NCBI RefSeq assembly: GCF_019050325.1
Contig: NZ_VOMB01000023.1
Coordinates: 248,001-312,000 of the forward strand
DNA length: 64,000 nt
From: [Mycobacterium] fortunisiensis
GTDB taxonomy: Bacteria > Actinomycetota > Actinomycetes > Mycobacteriales > Mycobacteriaceae
Direction of reading: 5' to 3'
Position numbers and translations under genes: made by a program. The notes below the pieces were generated by a model. It saw nothing but the letters and a program-made list of their open reading frames with translations, ran no database searches and was not told the DNA's origin. Of the stretch, positions 56,539 to 64,000 are shown in pieces; within the stretch, counting starts at the first letter, position 1; each line of letters opens with the position of its first letter.

Positions 56539-59500
56539 TCAGTCCGCAGAATTCAGTCCCGCGGTGATGTCGAAACTGCTCTGTGTTTGCCCGTTGAGTA
56601 CCAGGACCAGCCCGGCCACCCACTGGACCAATTCCAGATCGCGAATACGCGGCGCACCGACACCGTCACCGGCACGCGGCAGGGGCACCTGCACGGTGGA
56701 CGTCGTCGCCCGGTAGTGGCCACCCGGGTACATCCGCTTGAGCCTCAGCTGGGCGGAGTCCGGCAGGACCATCGGGGACAGTTTCACCGTCGAGGCCGAC
56801 ACCGCACCGATCTCGGTGATGCCGTACTCGCGGCACAACAGCCGGAGCCTGGCCACCGCAACGAGACGCTGCGCGGGCTCGGGCAGCGGACCGTACCGGT
56901 CGACGAGCTCGTCCACGACGGCGCGTACCGCGTCCTCGTCTGAGGCGGCGGCCAGCCGGCGGTAGCCCTCCAAGCGCAGCCGGTCACTGCCGATGTACTC
57001 CGGTGGCAGGTGCGCATCGACCGGCAGATCGACCCGCACCTCCTTCGGCTCCTGCGGGGTCGCAACGGTTTTCCCGTCGGCCGCCGCCCGGTAGGCCTCC
57101 ACGGCCTCACCGACCAGCCGCACGTACAGGTCGAAGCCGACGCCCGCCACGTGGCCGGACTGCTCAACCCCCAACACGTTGCCGGCGCCGCGAATCTCCA
57201 GGTCCTTCATCGCCACCGCCATGCCCGCACCGAGTTCGTTGTTCTGCGCGATGGTGGCCAGGCGGTCATAGGCCGTCTCGGTCAGCGGCGAGTTGGGCGG
57301 ATACAGGAAGTAGGCATAGCCACGTTCCCGGCTGCGGCCGACGCGACCACGCAACTGGTGCAGCTGTGACAGGCCGAACGTGTCGGCCCGCTCGACGATC
57401 AACGTGTTGGCGTTGGAGATGTCGAGGCCGGTCTCGACGATCGTGGTGCACACCAGGATGTCGTATTCGCGGTTCCAGAAGCCCTCGACGGTCTTCTCCA
57501 GGGTCTCCTCGTTCATCTGCCCGTGCGCGACAACGACTCTGGCCTCGGGCACCAACTGGCGGATCTTCGCGGCGGCCTGGTCGATCGTGCGGACCCGGTT
57601 GTGGATGTAGAACGCCTGCCCGTCGCGCAGCAGCTCGCGGCGCAACGCCGCGGCCACCTGCTTGTCGTCGTGCGGGCCGACGTAGGTCAACACCGGGTAG
57701 CGCTCCTCGGGCGGGGTGAGGATCGTCGACATCTCGCGGATGCCGGCCAAGCTCATCTCCAGGGTGCGCGGGATCGGGGTGGCGCTCATGGTGAGCACGT
57801 CGACGTGGGTGCGCATCGACTTGATGTGCTCTTTGTGCTCGACGCCGAAGCGCTGTTCCTCGTCAACGATGATGAGCCCCAGGTCTTTCCACGTCACGCC
57901 GGTCTGCAGCAGCCGGTGCGTGCCGATCACCACGTCGACCGACCCGTCGGTCATGCCCTCCATGGTGGCCCGCGATTCGGCCGGATCGGTGAACCGCGAC
58001 AACCCCTTGACCGTCACCGGGAAACCTGCCATCCGGTTCGTGAAGGTCTGCAGATGCTGATCGGCCAGCAGCGTCGTCGGCACCAGCACCGCCACCTGCT
58101 TGCCGTCCTGCACGGCCTTGAACGCCGCGCGCACCGCGATCTCGGTCTTGCCGTAGCCCACGTCGCCGCAGATCACCCGGTCCATCGGAACCGGCTTCTC
58201 CATATCGGATTTCACCTCGGTGATGGCGGTCATCTGATCGATGGTCTCGGTGAAGCCGAACGCGTCCTCCATCTCGTTCTGCCACGGGGTGTCGGGTCCG
58301 AATGCGTGGCCGGGCGCCGACTGCCGCTTGGCGTACAGCGCCACCAGTTCACTGGCGATCTCACGAACCGCCTTGCGTGCCTTGGTTTTCGTGTTCGCCC
58401 AGTCGCTACCGCCGAGCTTGGACAACGACGGCGCCTCACCGCCGACGTAGCGCGACAGTTGATCCAGCGAGTCCATCGGCACATACAGCCGGTCCGACCC
58501 GCCGCCCCGCTTGGACGAGGCATATTCCAACACCAGGTATTCGCGACGGGCGCCGCCGACCACCCGCTCGGTCATCTCGACGAACTTGCCGATGCCGTGC
58601 TGATCGTGCACCACCAGGTCGCCGGCGGTCAGCGCCAGCGGGTCGACGACGTTACGGCGTTTGGCAGCAAGCTTTTTGCCCTCCGAGGCAGTGACCCGGT
58701 TACCGGTGAGGTCGGTCTCGGTGATGATGACCAGGTTGGCGCCGGGCAGGACGACACCGTCGTGCAGCGGACCCTTGAGCACCCCGACCACGCCGGGCTT
58801 CGGCGCCGCGCCGGGCTCCAACATCGCTGCGGGCGTATCGGATTCGCCGAGCTGTTCCACGACACGATGGGCCGTACCGGTACCGGGCGTGACGACCGCG
58901 GCGTACCCACCGGTGGCGACGTGGGCGCGCAGCATCGCGAAGATCTCGTCGAGGCTCTGCTGGCTGCGGGCCGATGGCGCCGGACGCAGATCGAGCTCGG
59001 GCGTCTTGCCGTCGGGCAGCTGGCTCAGGGTCCACCACGGGTGCCCACCGGCGATGGCGTCCTCACAGGCCTGGTCGAACGGGACGAACCCGGACGCGCC
59101 CAGCGCTTCGATGTCGATCGGGGCGTCCCCGCCGACAGCAGCCGTCGACCACGAGGCCTCCAGGAACTCCCGCCCCGTCTTGATCAGGTCGGCCGCCCGG
59201 GTCCGCACCTTCTCCGGGTCGCACAGCAACACCGGGGCGCCGTCGGGCAGATGGTGCGTCAGCGTCGTCGGCTGCACCGGGTGCAGCAACGGCAGCAGCG
59301 CCTCCATCCCGTCCACCGGGATGCCCTCGGCGAGTTTGGCCAGCATGTCGGGCACGCTGCCGGGGACGCTGTTCTCGTGCGTGGGGTGTTCGGCGGCGAG
59401 CACCGCGGCCCGCTCCCGCACGTCGGGCGTCATCAACAGTTCGCGGCACGGTACGGCGACCACGTTCTGCACCGGGATCTCGGGGATCGAACGCTGGTCG

Positions 59501-60171
59501 GCGATCGAGAACATCCGCATCTCGGAGATCTCGTCACCCCAGAACTCGACGCGCACCGGGTGCTCGGCGGTGGGCGGGAAGACGTCGAGGATGCCACCGC
59601 GCACGGCGAACTCCCCGCGTTTGCCGACCATGTCGACGCGGGTGTAGGCCAGGTCGACCAGCCGGGTGATGACGGATTCGAACTCGGTCTCGGCGCCGAC
59701 GGTGAGGGTGACCGGCTCGACGTTGACGACGTCGGGCGCCATCGGTTGCAGCAGCGAGCGCGTCGTGGTGACCACCACGCGCAGCGGCGCACCCAGCGTC
59801 GCGTCGTCGGGATGGGCCAGCCGGCGCAGCAGCAACAGCCGGGCGGCGACGGTCTCCACCCCCGGAGACAACCGCTCGTGCGGCAGCGTCTCCCAGGACG
59901 GGAACAGCGCAACCGAATCGCCGAACACGCCGCGCAGCTCCGCGGTCAGGTCATCGGCCTCCCGGCCGGTGGCCGCGACCACCAGCAACGGGCCGTGCTG
60001 AGCCAGCGCGGTGGCCACCAGCACGCGGGCGCTGGCCGGCCCGACGAGTGCCAGATCGGCGGGCCGGTCGGCGGCGCGGTCAACGACGTCCTGCAGGGAC
60101 GGATCGGTCAAAGCCAGCTCAACGAGACCCGCAATCGGGGTCTGGACATGGGTGTGCCCCGGTGCGGTCAT
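56539..60171 (-). CDS. mfd: Transcription-repair coupling factor Mfd
   Basis: A 1210-aa superfamily-2 translocase; ATG 60171 is chosen, 60183 possible. The N-terminal UvrB-like part lies at about 30-400 (VAATGREADDLTAELRGVFGDSVALFPSWETLPHERLSPG). The RNA polymerase-interaction region (VVHDQHGIGKFVEMTERVVGGARREYLVLEY) follows, then helicase motifs DRVICGDVGYGKTEIAVRAAF (Walker A), IVDEEQRFG (DEEQ) and TMSATPIPRTLEMSL, RVGRSRERGYAYF, and the TRCF domain at the end. It removes stalled RNA polymerase and recruits UvrA. Confidence 0.97.
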   Translation of the reverse strand: MTAPGHTHVQTPIAGLVELALTDPSLQDVVDRAADRPADLALVGPASARVLVATALAQHGPLLVVAATGREADDLTAELRGVFGDSVALFPSWETLPHERLSPGVETVAARLLLLRRLAHPDDATLGAPLRVVVTTTRSLLQPMAPDVVNVEPVTLTVGAETEFESVITRLVDLAYTRVDMVGKRGEFAVRGGILDVFPPTAEHPVRVEFWGDEISEMRMFSIADQRSIPEIPVQNVVAVPCRELLMTPDVRERAAVLAAEHPTHENSVPGSVPDMLAKLAEGIPVDGMEALLPLLHPVQPTTLTHHLPDGAPVLLCDPEKVRTRAADLIKTGREFLEASWSTAAVGGDAPIDIEALGASGFVPFDQACEDAIAGGHPWWTLSQLPDGKTPELDLRPAPSARSQQSLDEIFAMLRAHVATGGYAAVVTPGTGTAHRVVEQLGESDTPAAMLEPGAAPKPGVVGVLKGPLHDGVVLPGANLVIITETDLTGNRVTASEGKKLAAKRRNVVDPLALTAGDLVVHDQHGIGKFVEMTERVVGGARREYLVLEYASSKRGGGSDRLYVPMDSLDQLSRYVGGEAPSLSKLGGSDWANTKTKARKAVREIASELVALYAKRQSAPGHAFGPDTPWQNEMEDAFGFTETIDQMTAITEVKSDMEKPVPMDRVICGDVGYGKTEIAVRAAFKAVQDGKQVAVLVPTTLLADQHLQTFTNRMAGFPVTVKGLSRFTDPAESRATMEGMTDGSVDVVIGTHRLLQTGVTWKDLGLIIVDEEQRFGVEHKEHIKSMRTHVDVLTMSATPIPRTLEMSLAGIREMSTILTPPEERYPVLTYVGPHDDKQVAAALRRELLRDGQAFYIHNRVRTIDQAAAKIRQLVPEARVVVAHGQMNEETLEKTVEGFWNREYDILVCTTIVETGLDISNANTLIVERADTFGLSQLHQLRGRVGRSRERGYAYFLYPPNSPLTETAYDRLATIAQNNELGAGMAVAMKDLEIRGAGNVLGVEQSGHVAGVGFDLYVRLVGEAVEAYRAAADGKTVATPQEPKEVRVDLPVDAHLPPEYIGSDRLRLEGYRRLAAASDEDAVRAVVDELVDRYGPLPEPAQRLVAVARLRLLCREYGITEIGAVSASTVKLSPMVLPDSAQLRLKRMYPGGHYRATTSTVQVPLPRAGDGVGAPRIRDLELVQWVAGLVLVLNGQTQSSFDITAGLNSAD

Positions 60172-60238
60172 GATGGGCCCCATTCTACGGCGCCCGATTT
60201 TTCCGCCCACCCCGCTCTCGACGGGCGATCATGGAGCA

Positions 60239-60802
60239 ATGCTGCGTGTCGCGGTGGCCGTCGTCTCGGTGCTCACGGCTGTGCTGGCCGTGCTGTGGCT
60301 GACCACCCGAGGCGCCCCGCCGCAGCCCGCGGTACCGACCCACCTCGACCCCGACGGCGTACCCGACTTCGCCGCGTACCCCGCCGTCGATCCGACGCAG
60401 TACATCCTGCGCACAGGCCAGGGGTTTCCGGTCCAGGGGTTCCGCACGACCGACGGCTTCGTCTGCATGACCACCCAGCACCGGGCGATGTACGCCCTGG
60501 ACTGCCGCGGCCCGTTCGTCGGCGCACCCGATGGGGCCAACCTCGCGCACCTGTTCAGCTACGGCACCGCCAACGGCGCAATCCCGATGAGCTTCACCCA
60601 CACCGACGAGCCACTCTCCCCCGTCGACGGGTTGAGCGAGGAGGAGGCACCACTCCTGCCGGCCGGGCAACGCTTCGACGTGGGCAATGCCACCTGCCTC
60701 CACACCGACGACATCCGGCTGGCCTGCCGCATGGCCGATCCCGTCAACGGCAACGGGTTCATCGCCACCGCCACCGGGACGACGATGTTCGGACGGACGT
60801 GA
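60239..60802 (+). CDS. Secreted or membrane-anchored protein, unknown
   Basis: 187 aa from ATG 60239. One N-terminal helix, LRVAVAVVSVLTAVLAVLWLTT, serves as a signal or anchor. The extracytoplasmic part has four Cys in two pairs (GFVCMTTQHRAMYALDCRGPF and GNATCLHTDDIRLACRMAD) and the segment DPTQYILRTGQGFPVQGFRTTDGFVCM. It resembles small mycobacterial exported proteins but I recognise no named family. It is divergent from mfd and stands 86 bp before the WXG-like hydrolase gene. Confidence 0.75.
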   Translation: MLRVAVAVVSVLTAVLAVLWLTTRGAPPQPAVPTHLDPDGVPDFAAYPAVDPTQYILRTGQGFPVQGFRTTDGFVCMTTQHRAMYALDCRGPFVGAPDGANLAHLFSYGTANGAIPMSFTHTDEPLSPVDGLSEEEAPLLPAGQRFDVGNATCLHTDDIRLACRMADPVNGNGFIATATGTTMFGRT

Positions 60803-60888
60803 CTTTGGTGATCTGAGCTCGCTCCGGACGGTGCTAGGTTTCTCACAGCAAACCTTCAGACCGGAGCAGCGATGGGCGGAGCCTGCCG

Positions 60889-62466
60889 ATGACCGTCACG
60901 ATCTCCACCGTGACCGCGACCGACCCCGCCGCACTGTCCGATGCCGGCGCACGATTACAGGGCAAGATCGATCAGCTCAACAGGCTGATCGACACCCAAC
61001 GCAACACCCTGACCAATCTGGCCGGCGGCTGGAAAGGTCCCGCGGCCGACGCGGCCCAGGCACGCGGCAACAAGAATCTGGAAATACAGACGGAGCTGCG
61101 GACTCGCCTGGAGAACACCCAGACCGCCTTGCGGGTGGGCGGGGCCAACCTCACCCCGCTGCGCACCGAAATCCACAACGTCGCCAACCAGGCGATGAGC
61201 CTCGGCGCCACCGTCAGCGACGACGGCACTGTCACCGCCCCGGGCGCGAGCCGGCTCATGACACCCAAGCTGGCCGCGGCATACACATCAGCACTGAAAA
61301 GCCTTCTGCAGCAGTTCGATTCCGTCGACCAATCCACTGCCAACTCCATCAAAATGAGCACGACGGGAACTGGCGACCCGAAAGCGGGCAACCTGGGCGA
61401 TCAACCCGGATCGCCGGCCAAGCGCGATCTCGACAGCCTCAAGCCACCCGAAGGTGCGACCGATACCGAGGTCAATCAGTGGTGGGACTCGTTGAGCGAG
61501 GAAGAACAGAACCGGATCGTCACCGAGCGGCCCGACTGGATCGGAAACCTCGACGGGGTACCCGGCACCGCACGGGACCTGGCCAATCGCAATCGGCTGG
61601 GGACACTGCGCAACGATCCCAACCTGACCGACGAGGAAAAAGGCACCATTGCCGCGATCGACGATGCGCTGTCCAAAGACGACCGGCAGCTGCTCGTCCT
61701 GGATTTCGACGGCGAGCACCCGAAGGTCGCCGTCGCGGTCGGCAACGTCGACACGGCCGACCACGTCAGCGTGTACGTGCCCGGAACCGGCTCGGTGCCC
61801 TACGACAAGCCCAACGAGGGCAATGATCTGCCCACGTATGTGGAGCAGTCCGAGTGGCTGCGCAGTGAGACCGAGCGGGTGCTCGACAAAGCCGGCAAGG
61901 GCGACGAGACCGTCGCCACCGTGGCGTGGCTGGGTTACGAGCCGCCGTCCAATGTCGCCCAGGCCGGCAGCGCCCATTACGCCGACGACAATGCTCCCGA
62001 GCTGGCCTCGTTCATCAACGGGCTCGACAGTTCCCGCGACACCGATCCGCATCTCACCGTGCTCGGGCACTCCTACGGTTCGACGCTGGCGAGCGAGGCA
62101 CTGCAGCGCGGCACCGCCACCGACGACGTCGTGTTCATGGGTTCACCGGGGCTGGAGACCAACCCGTGGCAGTTCGCCGGGCAGACCACACCGTCGGATC
62201 TGCATCTGACCGAAGGCCACGTGTTCGTCGAGCACGCCAAGAACGATGTCGTCGCCAACCTGGGCCGCTTCGGTTCCACGATCCCGTCGAGCCTGCCTGG
62301 TTTCATCGACCTGTCCACCAACGGCGAGACCACCGCTTTGGGTCCCCGCGACGAGTCGACCGGGCACAGCAAGTACTCCTTCGTGGACACCACTGCGCTC
62401 TACAACCAGGCGGTGGTCGTGGCAGGGTTGGGGCAGGACGAGGATTTCGTGAAGGTGGAGGATTGA
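60889..62466 (+). CDS. WXG100-like N-terminal domain fused to DUF1023 alpha/beta-hydrolase
   Basis: A 525-aa protein. Residues 1-105 are helical with a Trp-x-Gly turn (TNLAGGWKGPAADAAQARG), like an EsxA-type hairpin. Residues about 200-525 are a DUF1023 hydrolase: VAVAVGNVDTADHVSVYVPGTGS, VATVAWLGYEP, LTVLGHSYGSTLASEAL (nucleophile Ser) and GHSKYSFVDTTALYNQ with the His. There is no signal peptide; the WXG part suggests type VII secretion. In M. tuberculosis, DUF1023-type proteins likewise sit next to LppA/LppV-type lipoproteins. Here the lipoprotein gene follows with a TGATG overlap. Confidence 0.83.
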   Translation: MTVTISTVTATDPAALSDAGARLQGKIDQLNRLIDTQRNTLTNLAGGWKGPAADAAQARGNKNLEIQTELRTRLENTQTALRVGGANLTPLRTEIHNVANQAMSLGATVSDDGTVTAPGASRLMTPKLAAAYTSALKSLLQQFDSVDQSTANSIKMSTTGTGDPKAGNLGDQPGSPAKRDLDSLKPPEGATDTEVNQWWDSLSEEEQNRIVTERPDWIGNLDGVPGTARDLANRNRLGTLRNDPNLTDEEKGTIAAIDDALSKDDRQLLVLDFDGEHPKVAVAVGNVDTADHVSVYVPGTGSVPYDKPNEGNDLPTYVEQSEWLRSETERVLDKAGKGDETVATVAWLGYEPPSNVAQAGSAHYADDNAPELASFINGLDSSRDTDPHLTVLGHSYGSTLASEALQRGTATDDVVFMGSPGLETNPWQFAGQTTPSDLHLTEGHVFVEHAKNDVVANLGRFGSTIPSSLPGFIDLSTNGETTALGPRDESTGHSKYSFVDTTALYNQAVVVAGLGQDEDFVKVED

Positions 62467-63041
62467 TGTGGCGTTTGGTAATCACGTTTCTGCTGGCCTT
62501 CGCGTTGACCGGCTGCGGTCCCATGTTTGAGTCCGAGTACCAAGGGCCCGCCGAAGGTGACTATGGCTACGGAGCTCCAGCAGAACTCGAACCACTCCTG
62601 GCCCGCCGCGACGCCGAAGAAGTCTTGGCCGACCGCGACCGGATGATCACCGAGATCACCGCCGAACTGTCTCGGATTGTGCCGGGCTCGACCTGGCTAC
62701 CGAACCGCGATGAACGCAGCAGCGAATGTGGTGAATTCGGATCCACCGACGCCGAACGCTATTTCGGCCGCAACTGGGTCTCGAAAGTCCCAGTGCCGGC
62801 CGCGCTCTGGGACCAAGCGTCGCAGGCCGTCATCGACATCGCCGCCAAATACGGCTACACCGATGTCACCGGACGTAGCGAAAACCCCGTCGGCGACCAA
62901 GCTACCGACTTGACCATCAGCGACAGCGAGGACGGCAGGTTGTCATTCGGCTCGCAGACCAACGCGGTGCTGCAGGTCGTGACCGGCTGCTACCTCACCG
63001 CCGAGAACAAGCGCAAGGCGCGCGAAGCCGCACCCAAGTAG
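62466..63041 (+). CDS. LppA-family lipoprotein
   Basis: 191 aa from ATG 62466, sharing a base with the upstream stop. The signal is WRLVITFLLAFALTGCGP with lipobox LTGC. RDRMITEITAELSRIVPGSTWLPNRDER, SSECGEFGS, WDQASQAVIDIAAKYGYTDVTG and VVTGCYLTAENK follow the LppA/LppB/LppV family, including two conserved Cys. It is coupled to the WXG-DUF1023 gene, so the pair probably acts together: either as immunity to the hydrolase at the membrane or as its receptor. Confidence 0.8.
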   Translation: MWRLVITFLLAFALTGCGPMFESEYQGPAEGDYGYGAPAELEPLLARRDAEEVLADRDRMITEITAELSRIVPGSTWLPNRDERSSECGEFGSTDAERYFGRNWVSKVPVPAALWDQASQAVIDIAAKYGYTDVTGRSENPVGDQATDLTISDSEDGRLSFGSQTNAVLQVVTGCYLTAENKRKAREAAPK

Positions 63042-63060
63042 CCGGTCGACGGCGGACCTG

Positions 63061-63411
63061 CTAGCCCGGGATCTGGGATGAGCCGTCCTCGGCAGCGTCC
63101 TTGATCCTGGCCAACCGGCGGTCCCAACCGGCGGCGATGGTATCGAGCCGGCGCGCCACCTCGCTGAGCCGAGTGCCCACCGCCTCGTACTTGATCTCCC
63201 GCCCCACCCGTGCGGCGTGCACCAGACCGACGTCGGTGAGCACTTTCAGGTGTTTGGCGATGGCCTGGCGGCTGATCGGGAGCTCGTCGGCCAGCGCCGA
63301 CGCGGATGCGGGCCGGCGCCCGAGTGCGACGAGAACCTGCCAGCGGCTGTCGTCGGCAAGCGCGGCGAAAACCTGTACCGGCGAGGCATTTTCATGCATC
63401 TGGTCAGGCAT
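63061..63411 (-). CDS. ArsR-family winged-helix regulator
   Basis: 116 aa from ATG 63411, overlapping the SRPBCC stop by 8 bp. The wHTH is QVFAALADDSRWQVLVALGRRP, ASALADELPISRQAIAKHLKVLTDVGLVHAARVGREIKYEAV. No metal-binding Cys or His pairs are present, so it is not a metal sensor; it is the kind found with SRPBCC proteins. It presumably binds the paired palindromes at 63878-63929 upstream of the operon. Confidence 0.88.
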   Translation of the reverse strand: MPDQMHENASPVQVFAALADDSRWQVLVALGRRPASASALADELPISRQAIAKHLKVLTDVGLVHAARVGREIKYEAVGTRLSEVARRLDTIAAGWDRRLARIKDAAEDGSSQIPG

Positions 63412-63853
63412 CCGAGGCGGCCCCGACCAGGTACTGCTCGGCGAGCCCGAGCTCAAGCGCCCAGCCGTCACTGTGATCGTCGAACCGGGACCGGCGGTCG
63501 GCCTCAGGCTCGGCGAGCGAGGCGAACCCGCTCTCGACGACCCGCAGCACCACGCCGGATGACGTTGGGGTGATCCAGAATTCGACGAGGGTGGACGAGC
63601 TGTCCGGGTCGTCGGCGTCGATATGCCACCGGAACGCCGCATAGCGTGGCGCATCGAGGGTGACGGTGCGCAACGCGAACCTCCCGTGCGTGGGGTCGGT
63701 GACGATGGCGACGTCACCGTCGCGGTCGATGCGGTGTTCGGTGATCTGCTCGTCGTTGATGTACCAGCCGGGTTCGCTCACCAAGTCCCAGACGCGTTGC
63801 GCTGGTGCGTCGATGGTGATCTCGCGCTCGATGCGGTCGTAGTCGGTGGTCAT
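63404..63853 (-). CDS. SRPBCC (AHSA1-like) protein
   Basis: 149 aa from ATG 63853 after GAGAGGAAA. EREITIDAPAQRVWDLVSEPGWYINDE, RFALRTVTLDAPRYAAFRWHID, SSSTLVEFWITPTSSGVVLRVVESGF and GWALELGLAEQYLV are the typical helix-grip AHSA1 pattern. It probably binds a hydrophobic ligand or acts as a cyclase/hydrolase-like enzyme. It is the first gene of an operon with the ArsR regulator, an arrangement common in actinobacteria. Confidence 0.87.
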   Translation of the reverse strand: MTTDYDRIEREITIDAPAQRVWDLVSEPGWYINDEQITEHRIDRDGDVAIVTDPTHGRFALRTVTLDAPRYAAFRWHIDADDPDSSSTLVEFWITPTSSGVVLRVVESGFASLAEPEADRRSRFDDHSDGWALELGLAEQYLVGAASDA

Positions 63854-63877
63854 GTCGGGGTTTCCTCTCCAGCCTGC

Positions 63878-63895
63878 TGCAACCCAAGGGTTGCA
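63878..63895. promoter_or_regulatory. Operator palindrome 1 of the SRPBCC-ArsR operon
   Basis: TGCAACCC-AA-GGGTTGCA is a perfect 8-bp inverted repeat 25 bp upstream of the SRPBCC start. It is matched by palindrome 2 at 63912-63929. Confidence 0.7.
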
Positions 63896-63911
63896 CATGA
63901 GGTCCCGGGAT

Positions 63912-63929
63912 TGCAACCCTCAGGTTGCA
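63912..63929. promoter_or_regulatory. Operator palindrome 2 of the SRPBCC-ArsR operon
   Basis: TGCAACC-CTCA-GGTTGCA is an 18-bp site with the same outer arms as palindrome 1 and a centre-to-centre distance of 34 bp. It lies between the operon and the end of the next gene. Confidence 0.7.
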
Positions 63930-63936
63930 GTTCGAG

Positions 63937-64000
63937 TTACTCCTCGTGCAGGACGGGGTCGGATTCCAGATGGGTCAGCCCGTTCCAGGCCAGGTTCACC
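63937..64000 (-). CDS. 3' end of a gene, probably a TetR-type regulator (Rv1019 position)
   Basis: The last 20 codons and a TAA stop are visible on the minus strand, reading VNLAWNGLTHLESDPVLHEE. Such NLAWNGL tails are typical of mycobacterial TetR C-termini, and the gene next to mfd in M. tuberculosis, Rv1019, is a TetR. The rest lies beyond the window. Confidence 0.5.
   Translation of the reverse strand, partial: VNLAWNGLTHLESDPVLHEE

Noticed and set aside
57523..60816. Forward frame of 1097 codons over mfd
   Set aside because: It is the complement of the mfd coding sequence; His/Arg/Gly-rich shadow sequence without motifs.
1..64000. CRISPR arrays, insertion sequences, rRNA genes
   Set aside because: No regularly spaced repeats, transposase motifs or rRNA sequence were seen in the window.

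Overview
The window is GC-rich, gene-dense actinobacterial chromosome. Its gene content points to a Mycobacterium, most likely an environmental or rapidly growing Mycolicibacterium-type species. The signs are an MPT63-like secreted protein, an LppA-family lipoprotein, NmtR/CtpJ, an Rv0315-like GH16 enzyme, an Rv3406-like dioxygenase, a DUF4193 protein, a cutinase, and the block ppx2 - DUF501 - FtsB-like - eno - lpqU - mazG - mfd, which has the order of M. tuberculosis Rv1026 to Rv1020. Family assignments were made by reading motifs; no searches were run.

Layout. 1-9.1 kb: 3' end of an SCP-x thiolase, an acyl-CoA ligase, a Rieske oxygenase operon with two NTF2-like proteins and a divergent TetR, a beta-propeller protein, and a methyltransferase plus cysteine-bearing winged-helix regulator behind a possible IdeR box. 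9.1-12.5 kb: an endolysin-like amidase, a DUF3060 protein, an alpha/beta hydrolase lacking its nucleophile, and a divergent leaderless TetR. 12.5-18.4 kb: two ABC importers, one for polar amino acids with a fused binding protein and permease, the other of glycine-betaine/choline type. 18.6-29.2 kb: small conserved proteins, an alkylsulfatase-like dioxygenase, a P450, a run of secreted hydrolases (cutinase, GH16, large alpha/beta hydrolase), a PAS protein, an OsmC-hemerythrin operon, an LGFP lipoprotein and a GNAT protein. 29.2-30.1 kb: a MazEF pair and a tRNA with UAA anticodon.

30.3-38.7 kb: a deazaflavin-type oxidoreductase, a MacB-like exporter, a monooxygenase - DUF4389 - methyltransferase operon, and prpE with related long hairpins on both sides. 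38.7-45.2 kb is a metal and lipid-enzyme zone: ctpJ/nmtR, a 32-residue Cys-rich peptide, a ZIP transporter, then a tightly overlapping unit of a divergent Lgt paralogue, a proline-rich membrane protein and a 526-aa radical SAM enzyme resembling tetraether-lipid synthase (Tes/COG1964). This unit is the best candidate in the window for an undescribed system: membrane-lipid tailoring by radical chemistry. 45.4-60.2 kb: the MPT63-like protein and the conserved ppx2-mfd block, with an efeUOB iron-uptake operon (possible IdeR box) and a Val-Pro repeat secreted protein lying inside it. 60.2-64 kb: a secreted protein, a WXG100-like DUF1023 hydrolase with an LppA-family lipoprotein (possible toxin/immunity pair), an ArsR-SRPBCC operon with two matched palindromic operators, and the 3' end of a probable TetR gene.

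Regulation visible in the DNA includes several convergent-gene hairpins, many 4-bp ATGA/GTGA start-stop overlaps that mark operons, and a similar ATACA...TGTAT palindrome upstream of two different TetR genes.
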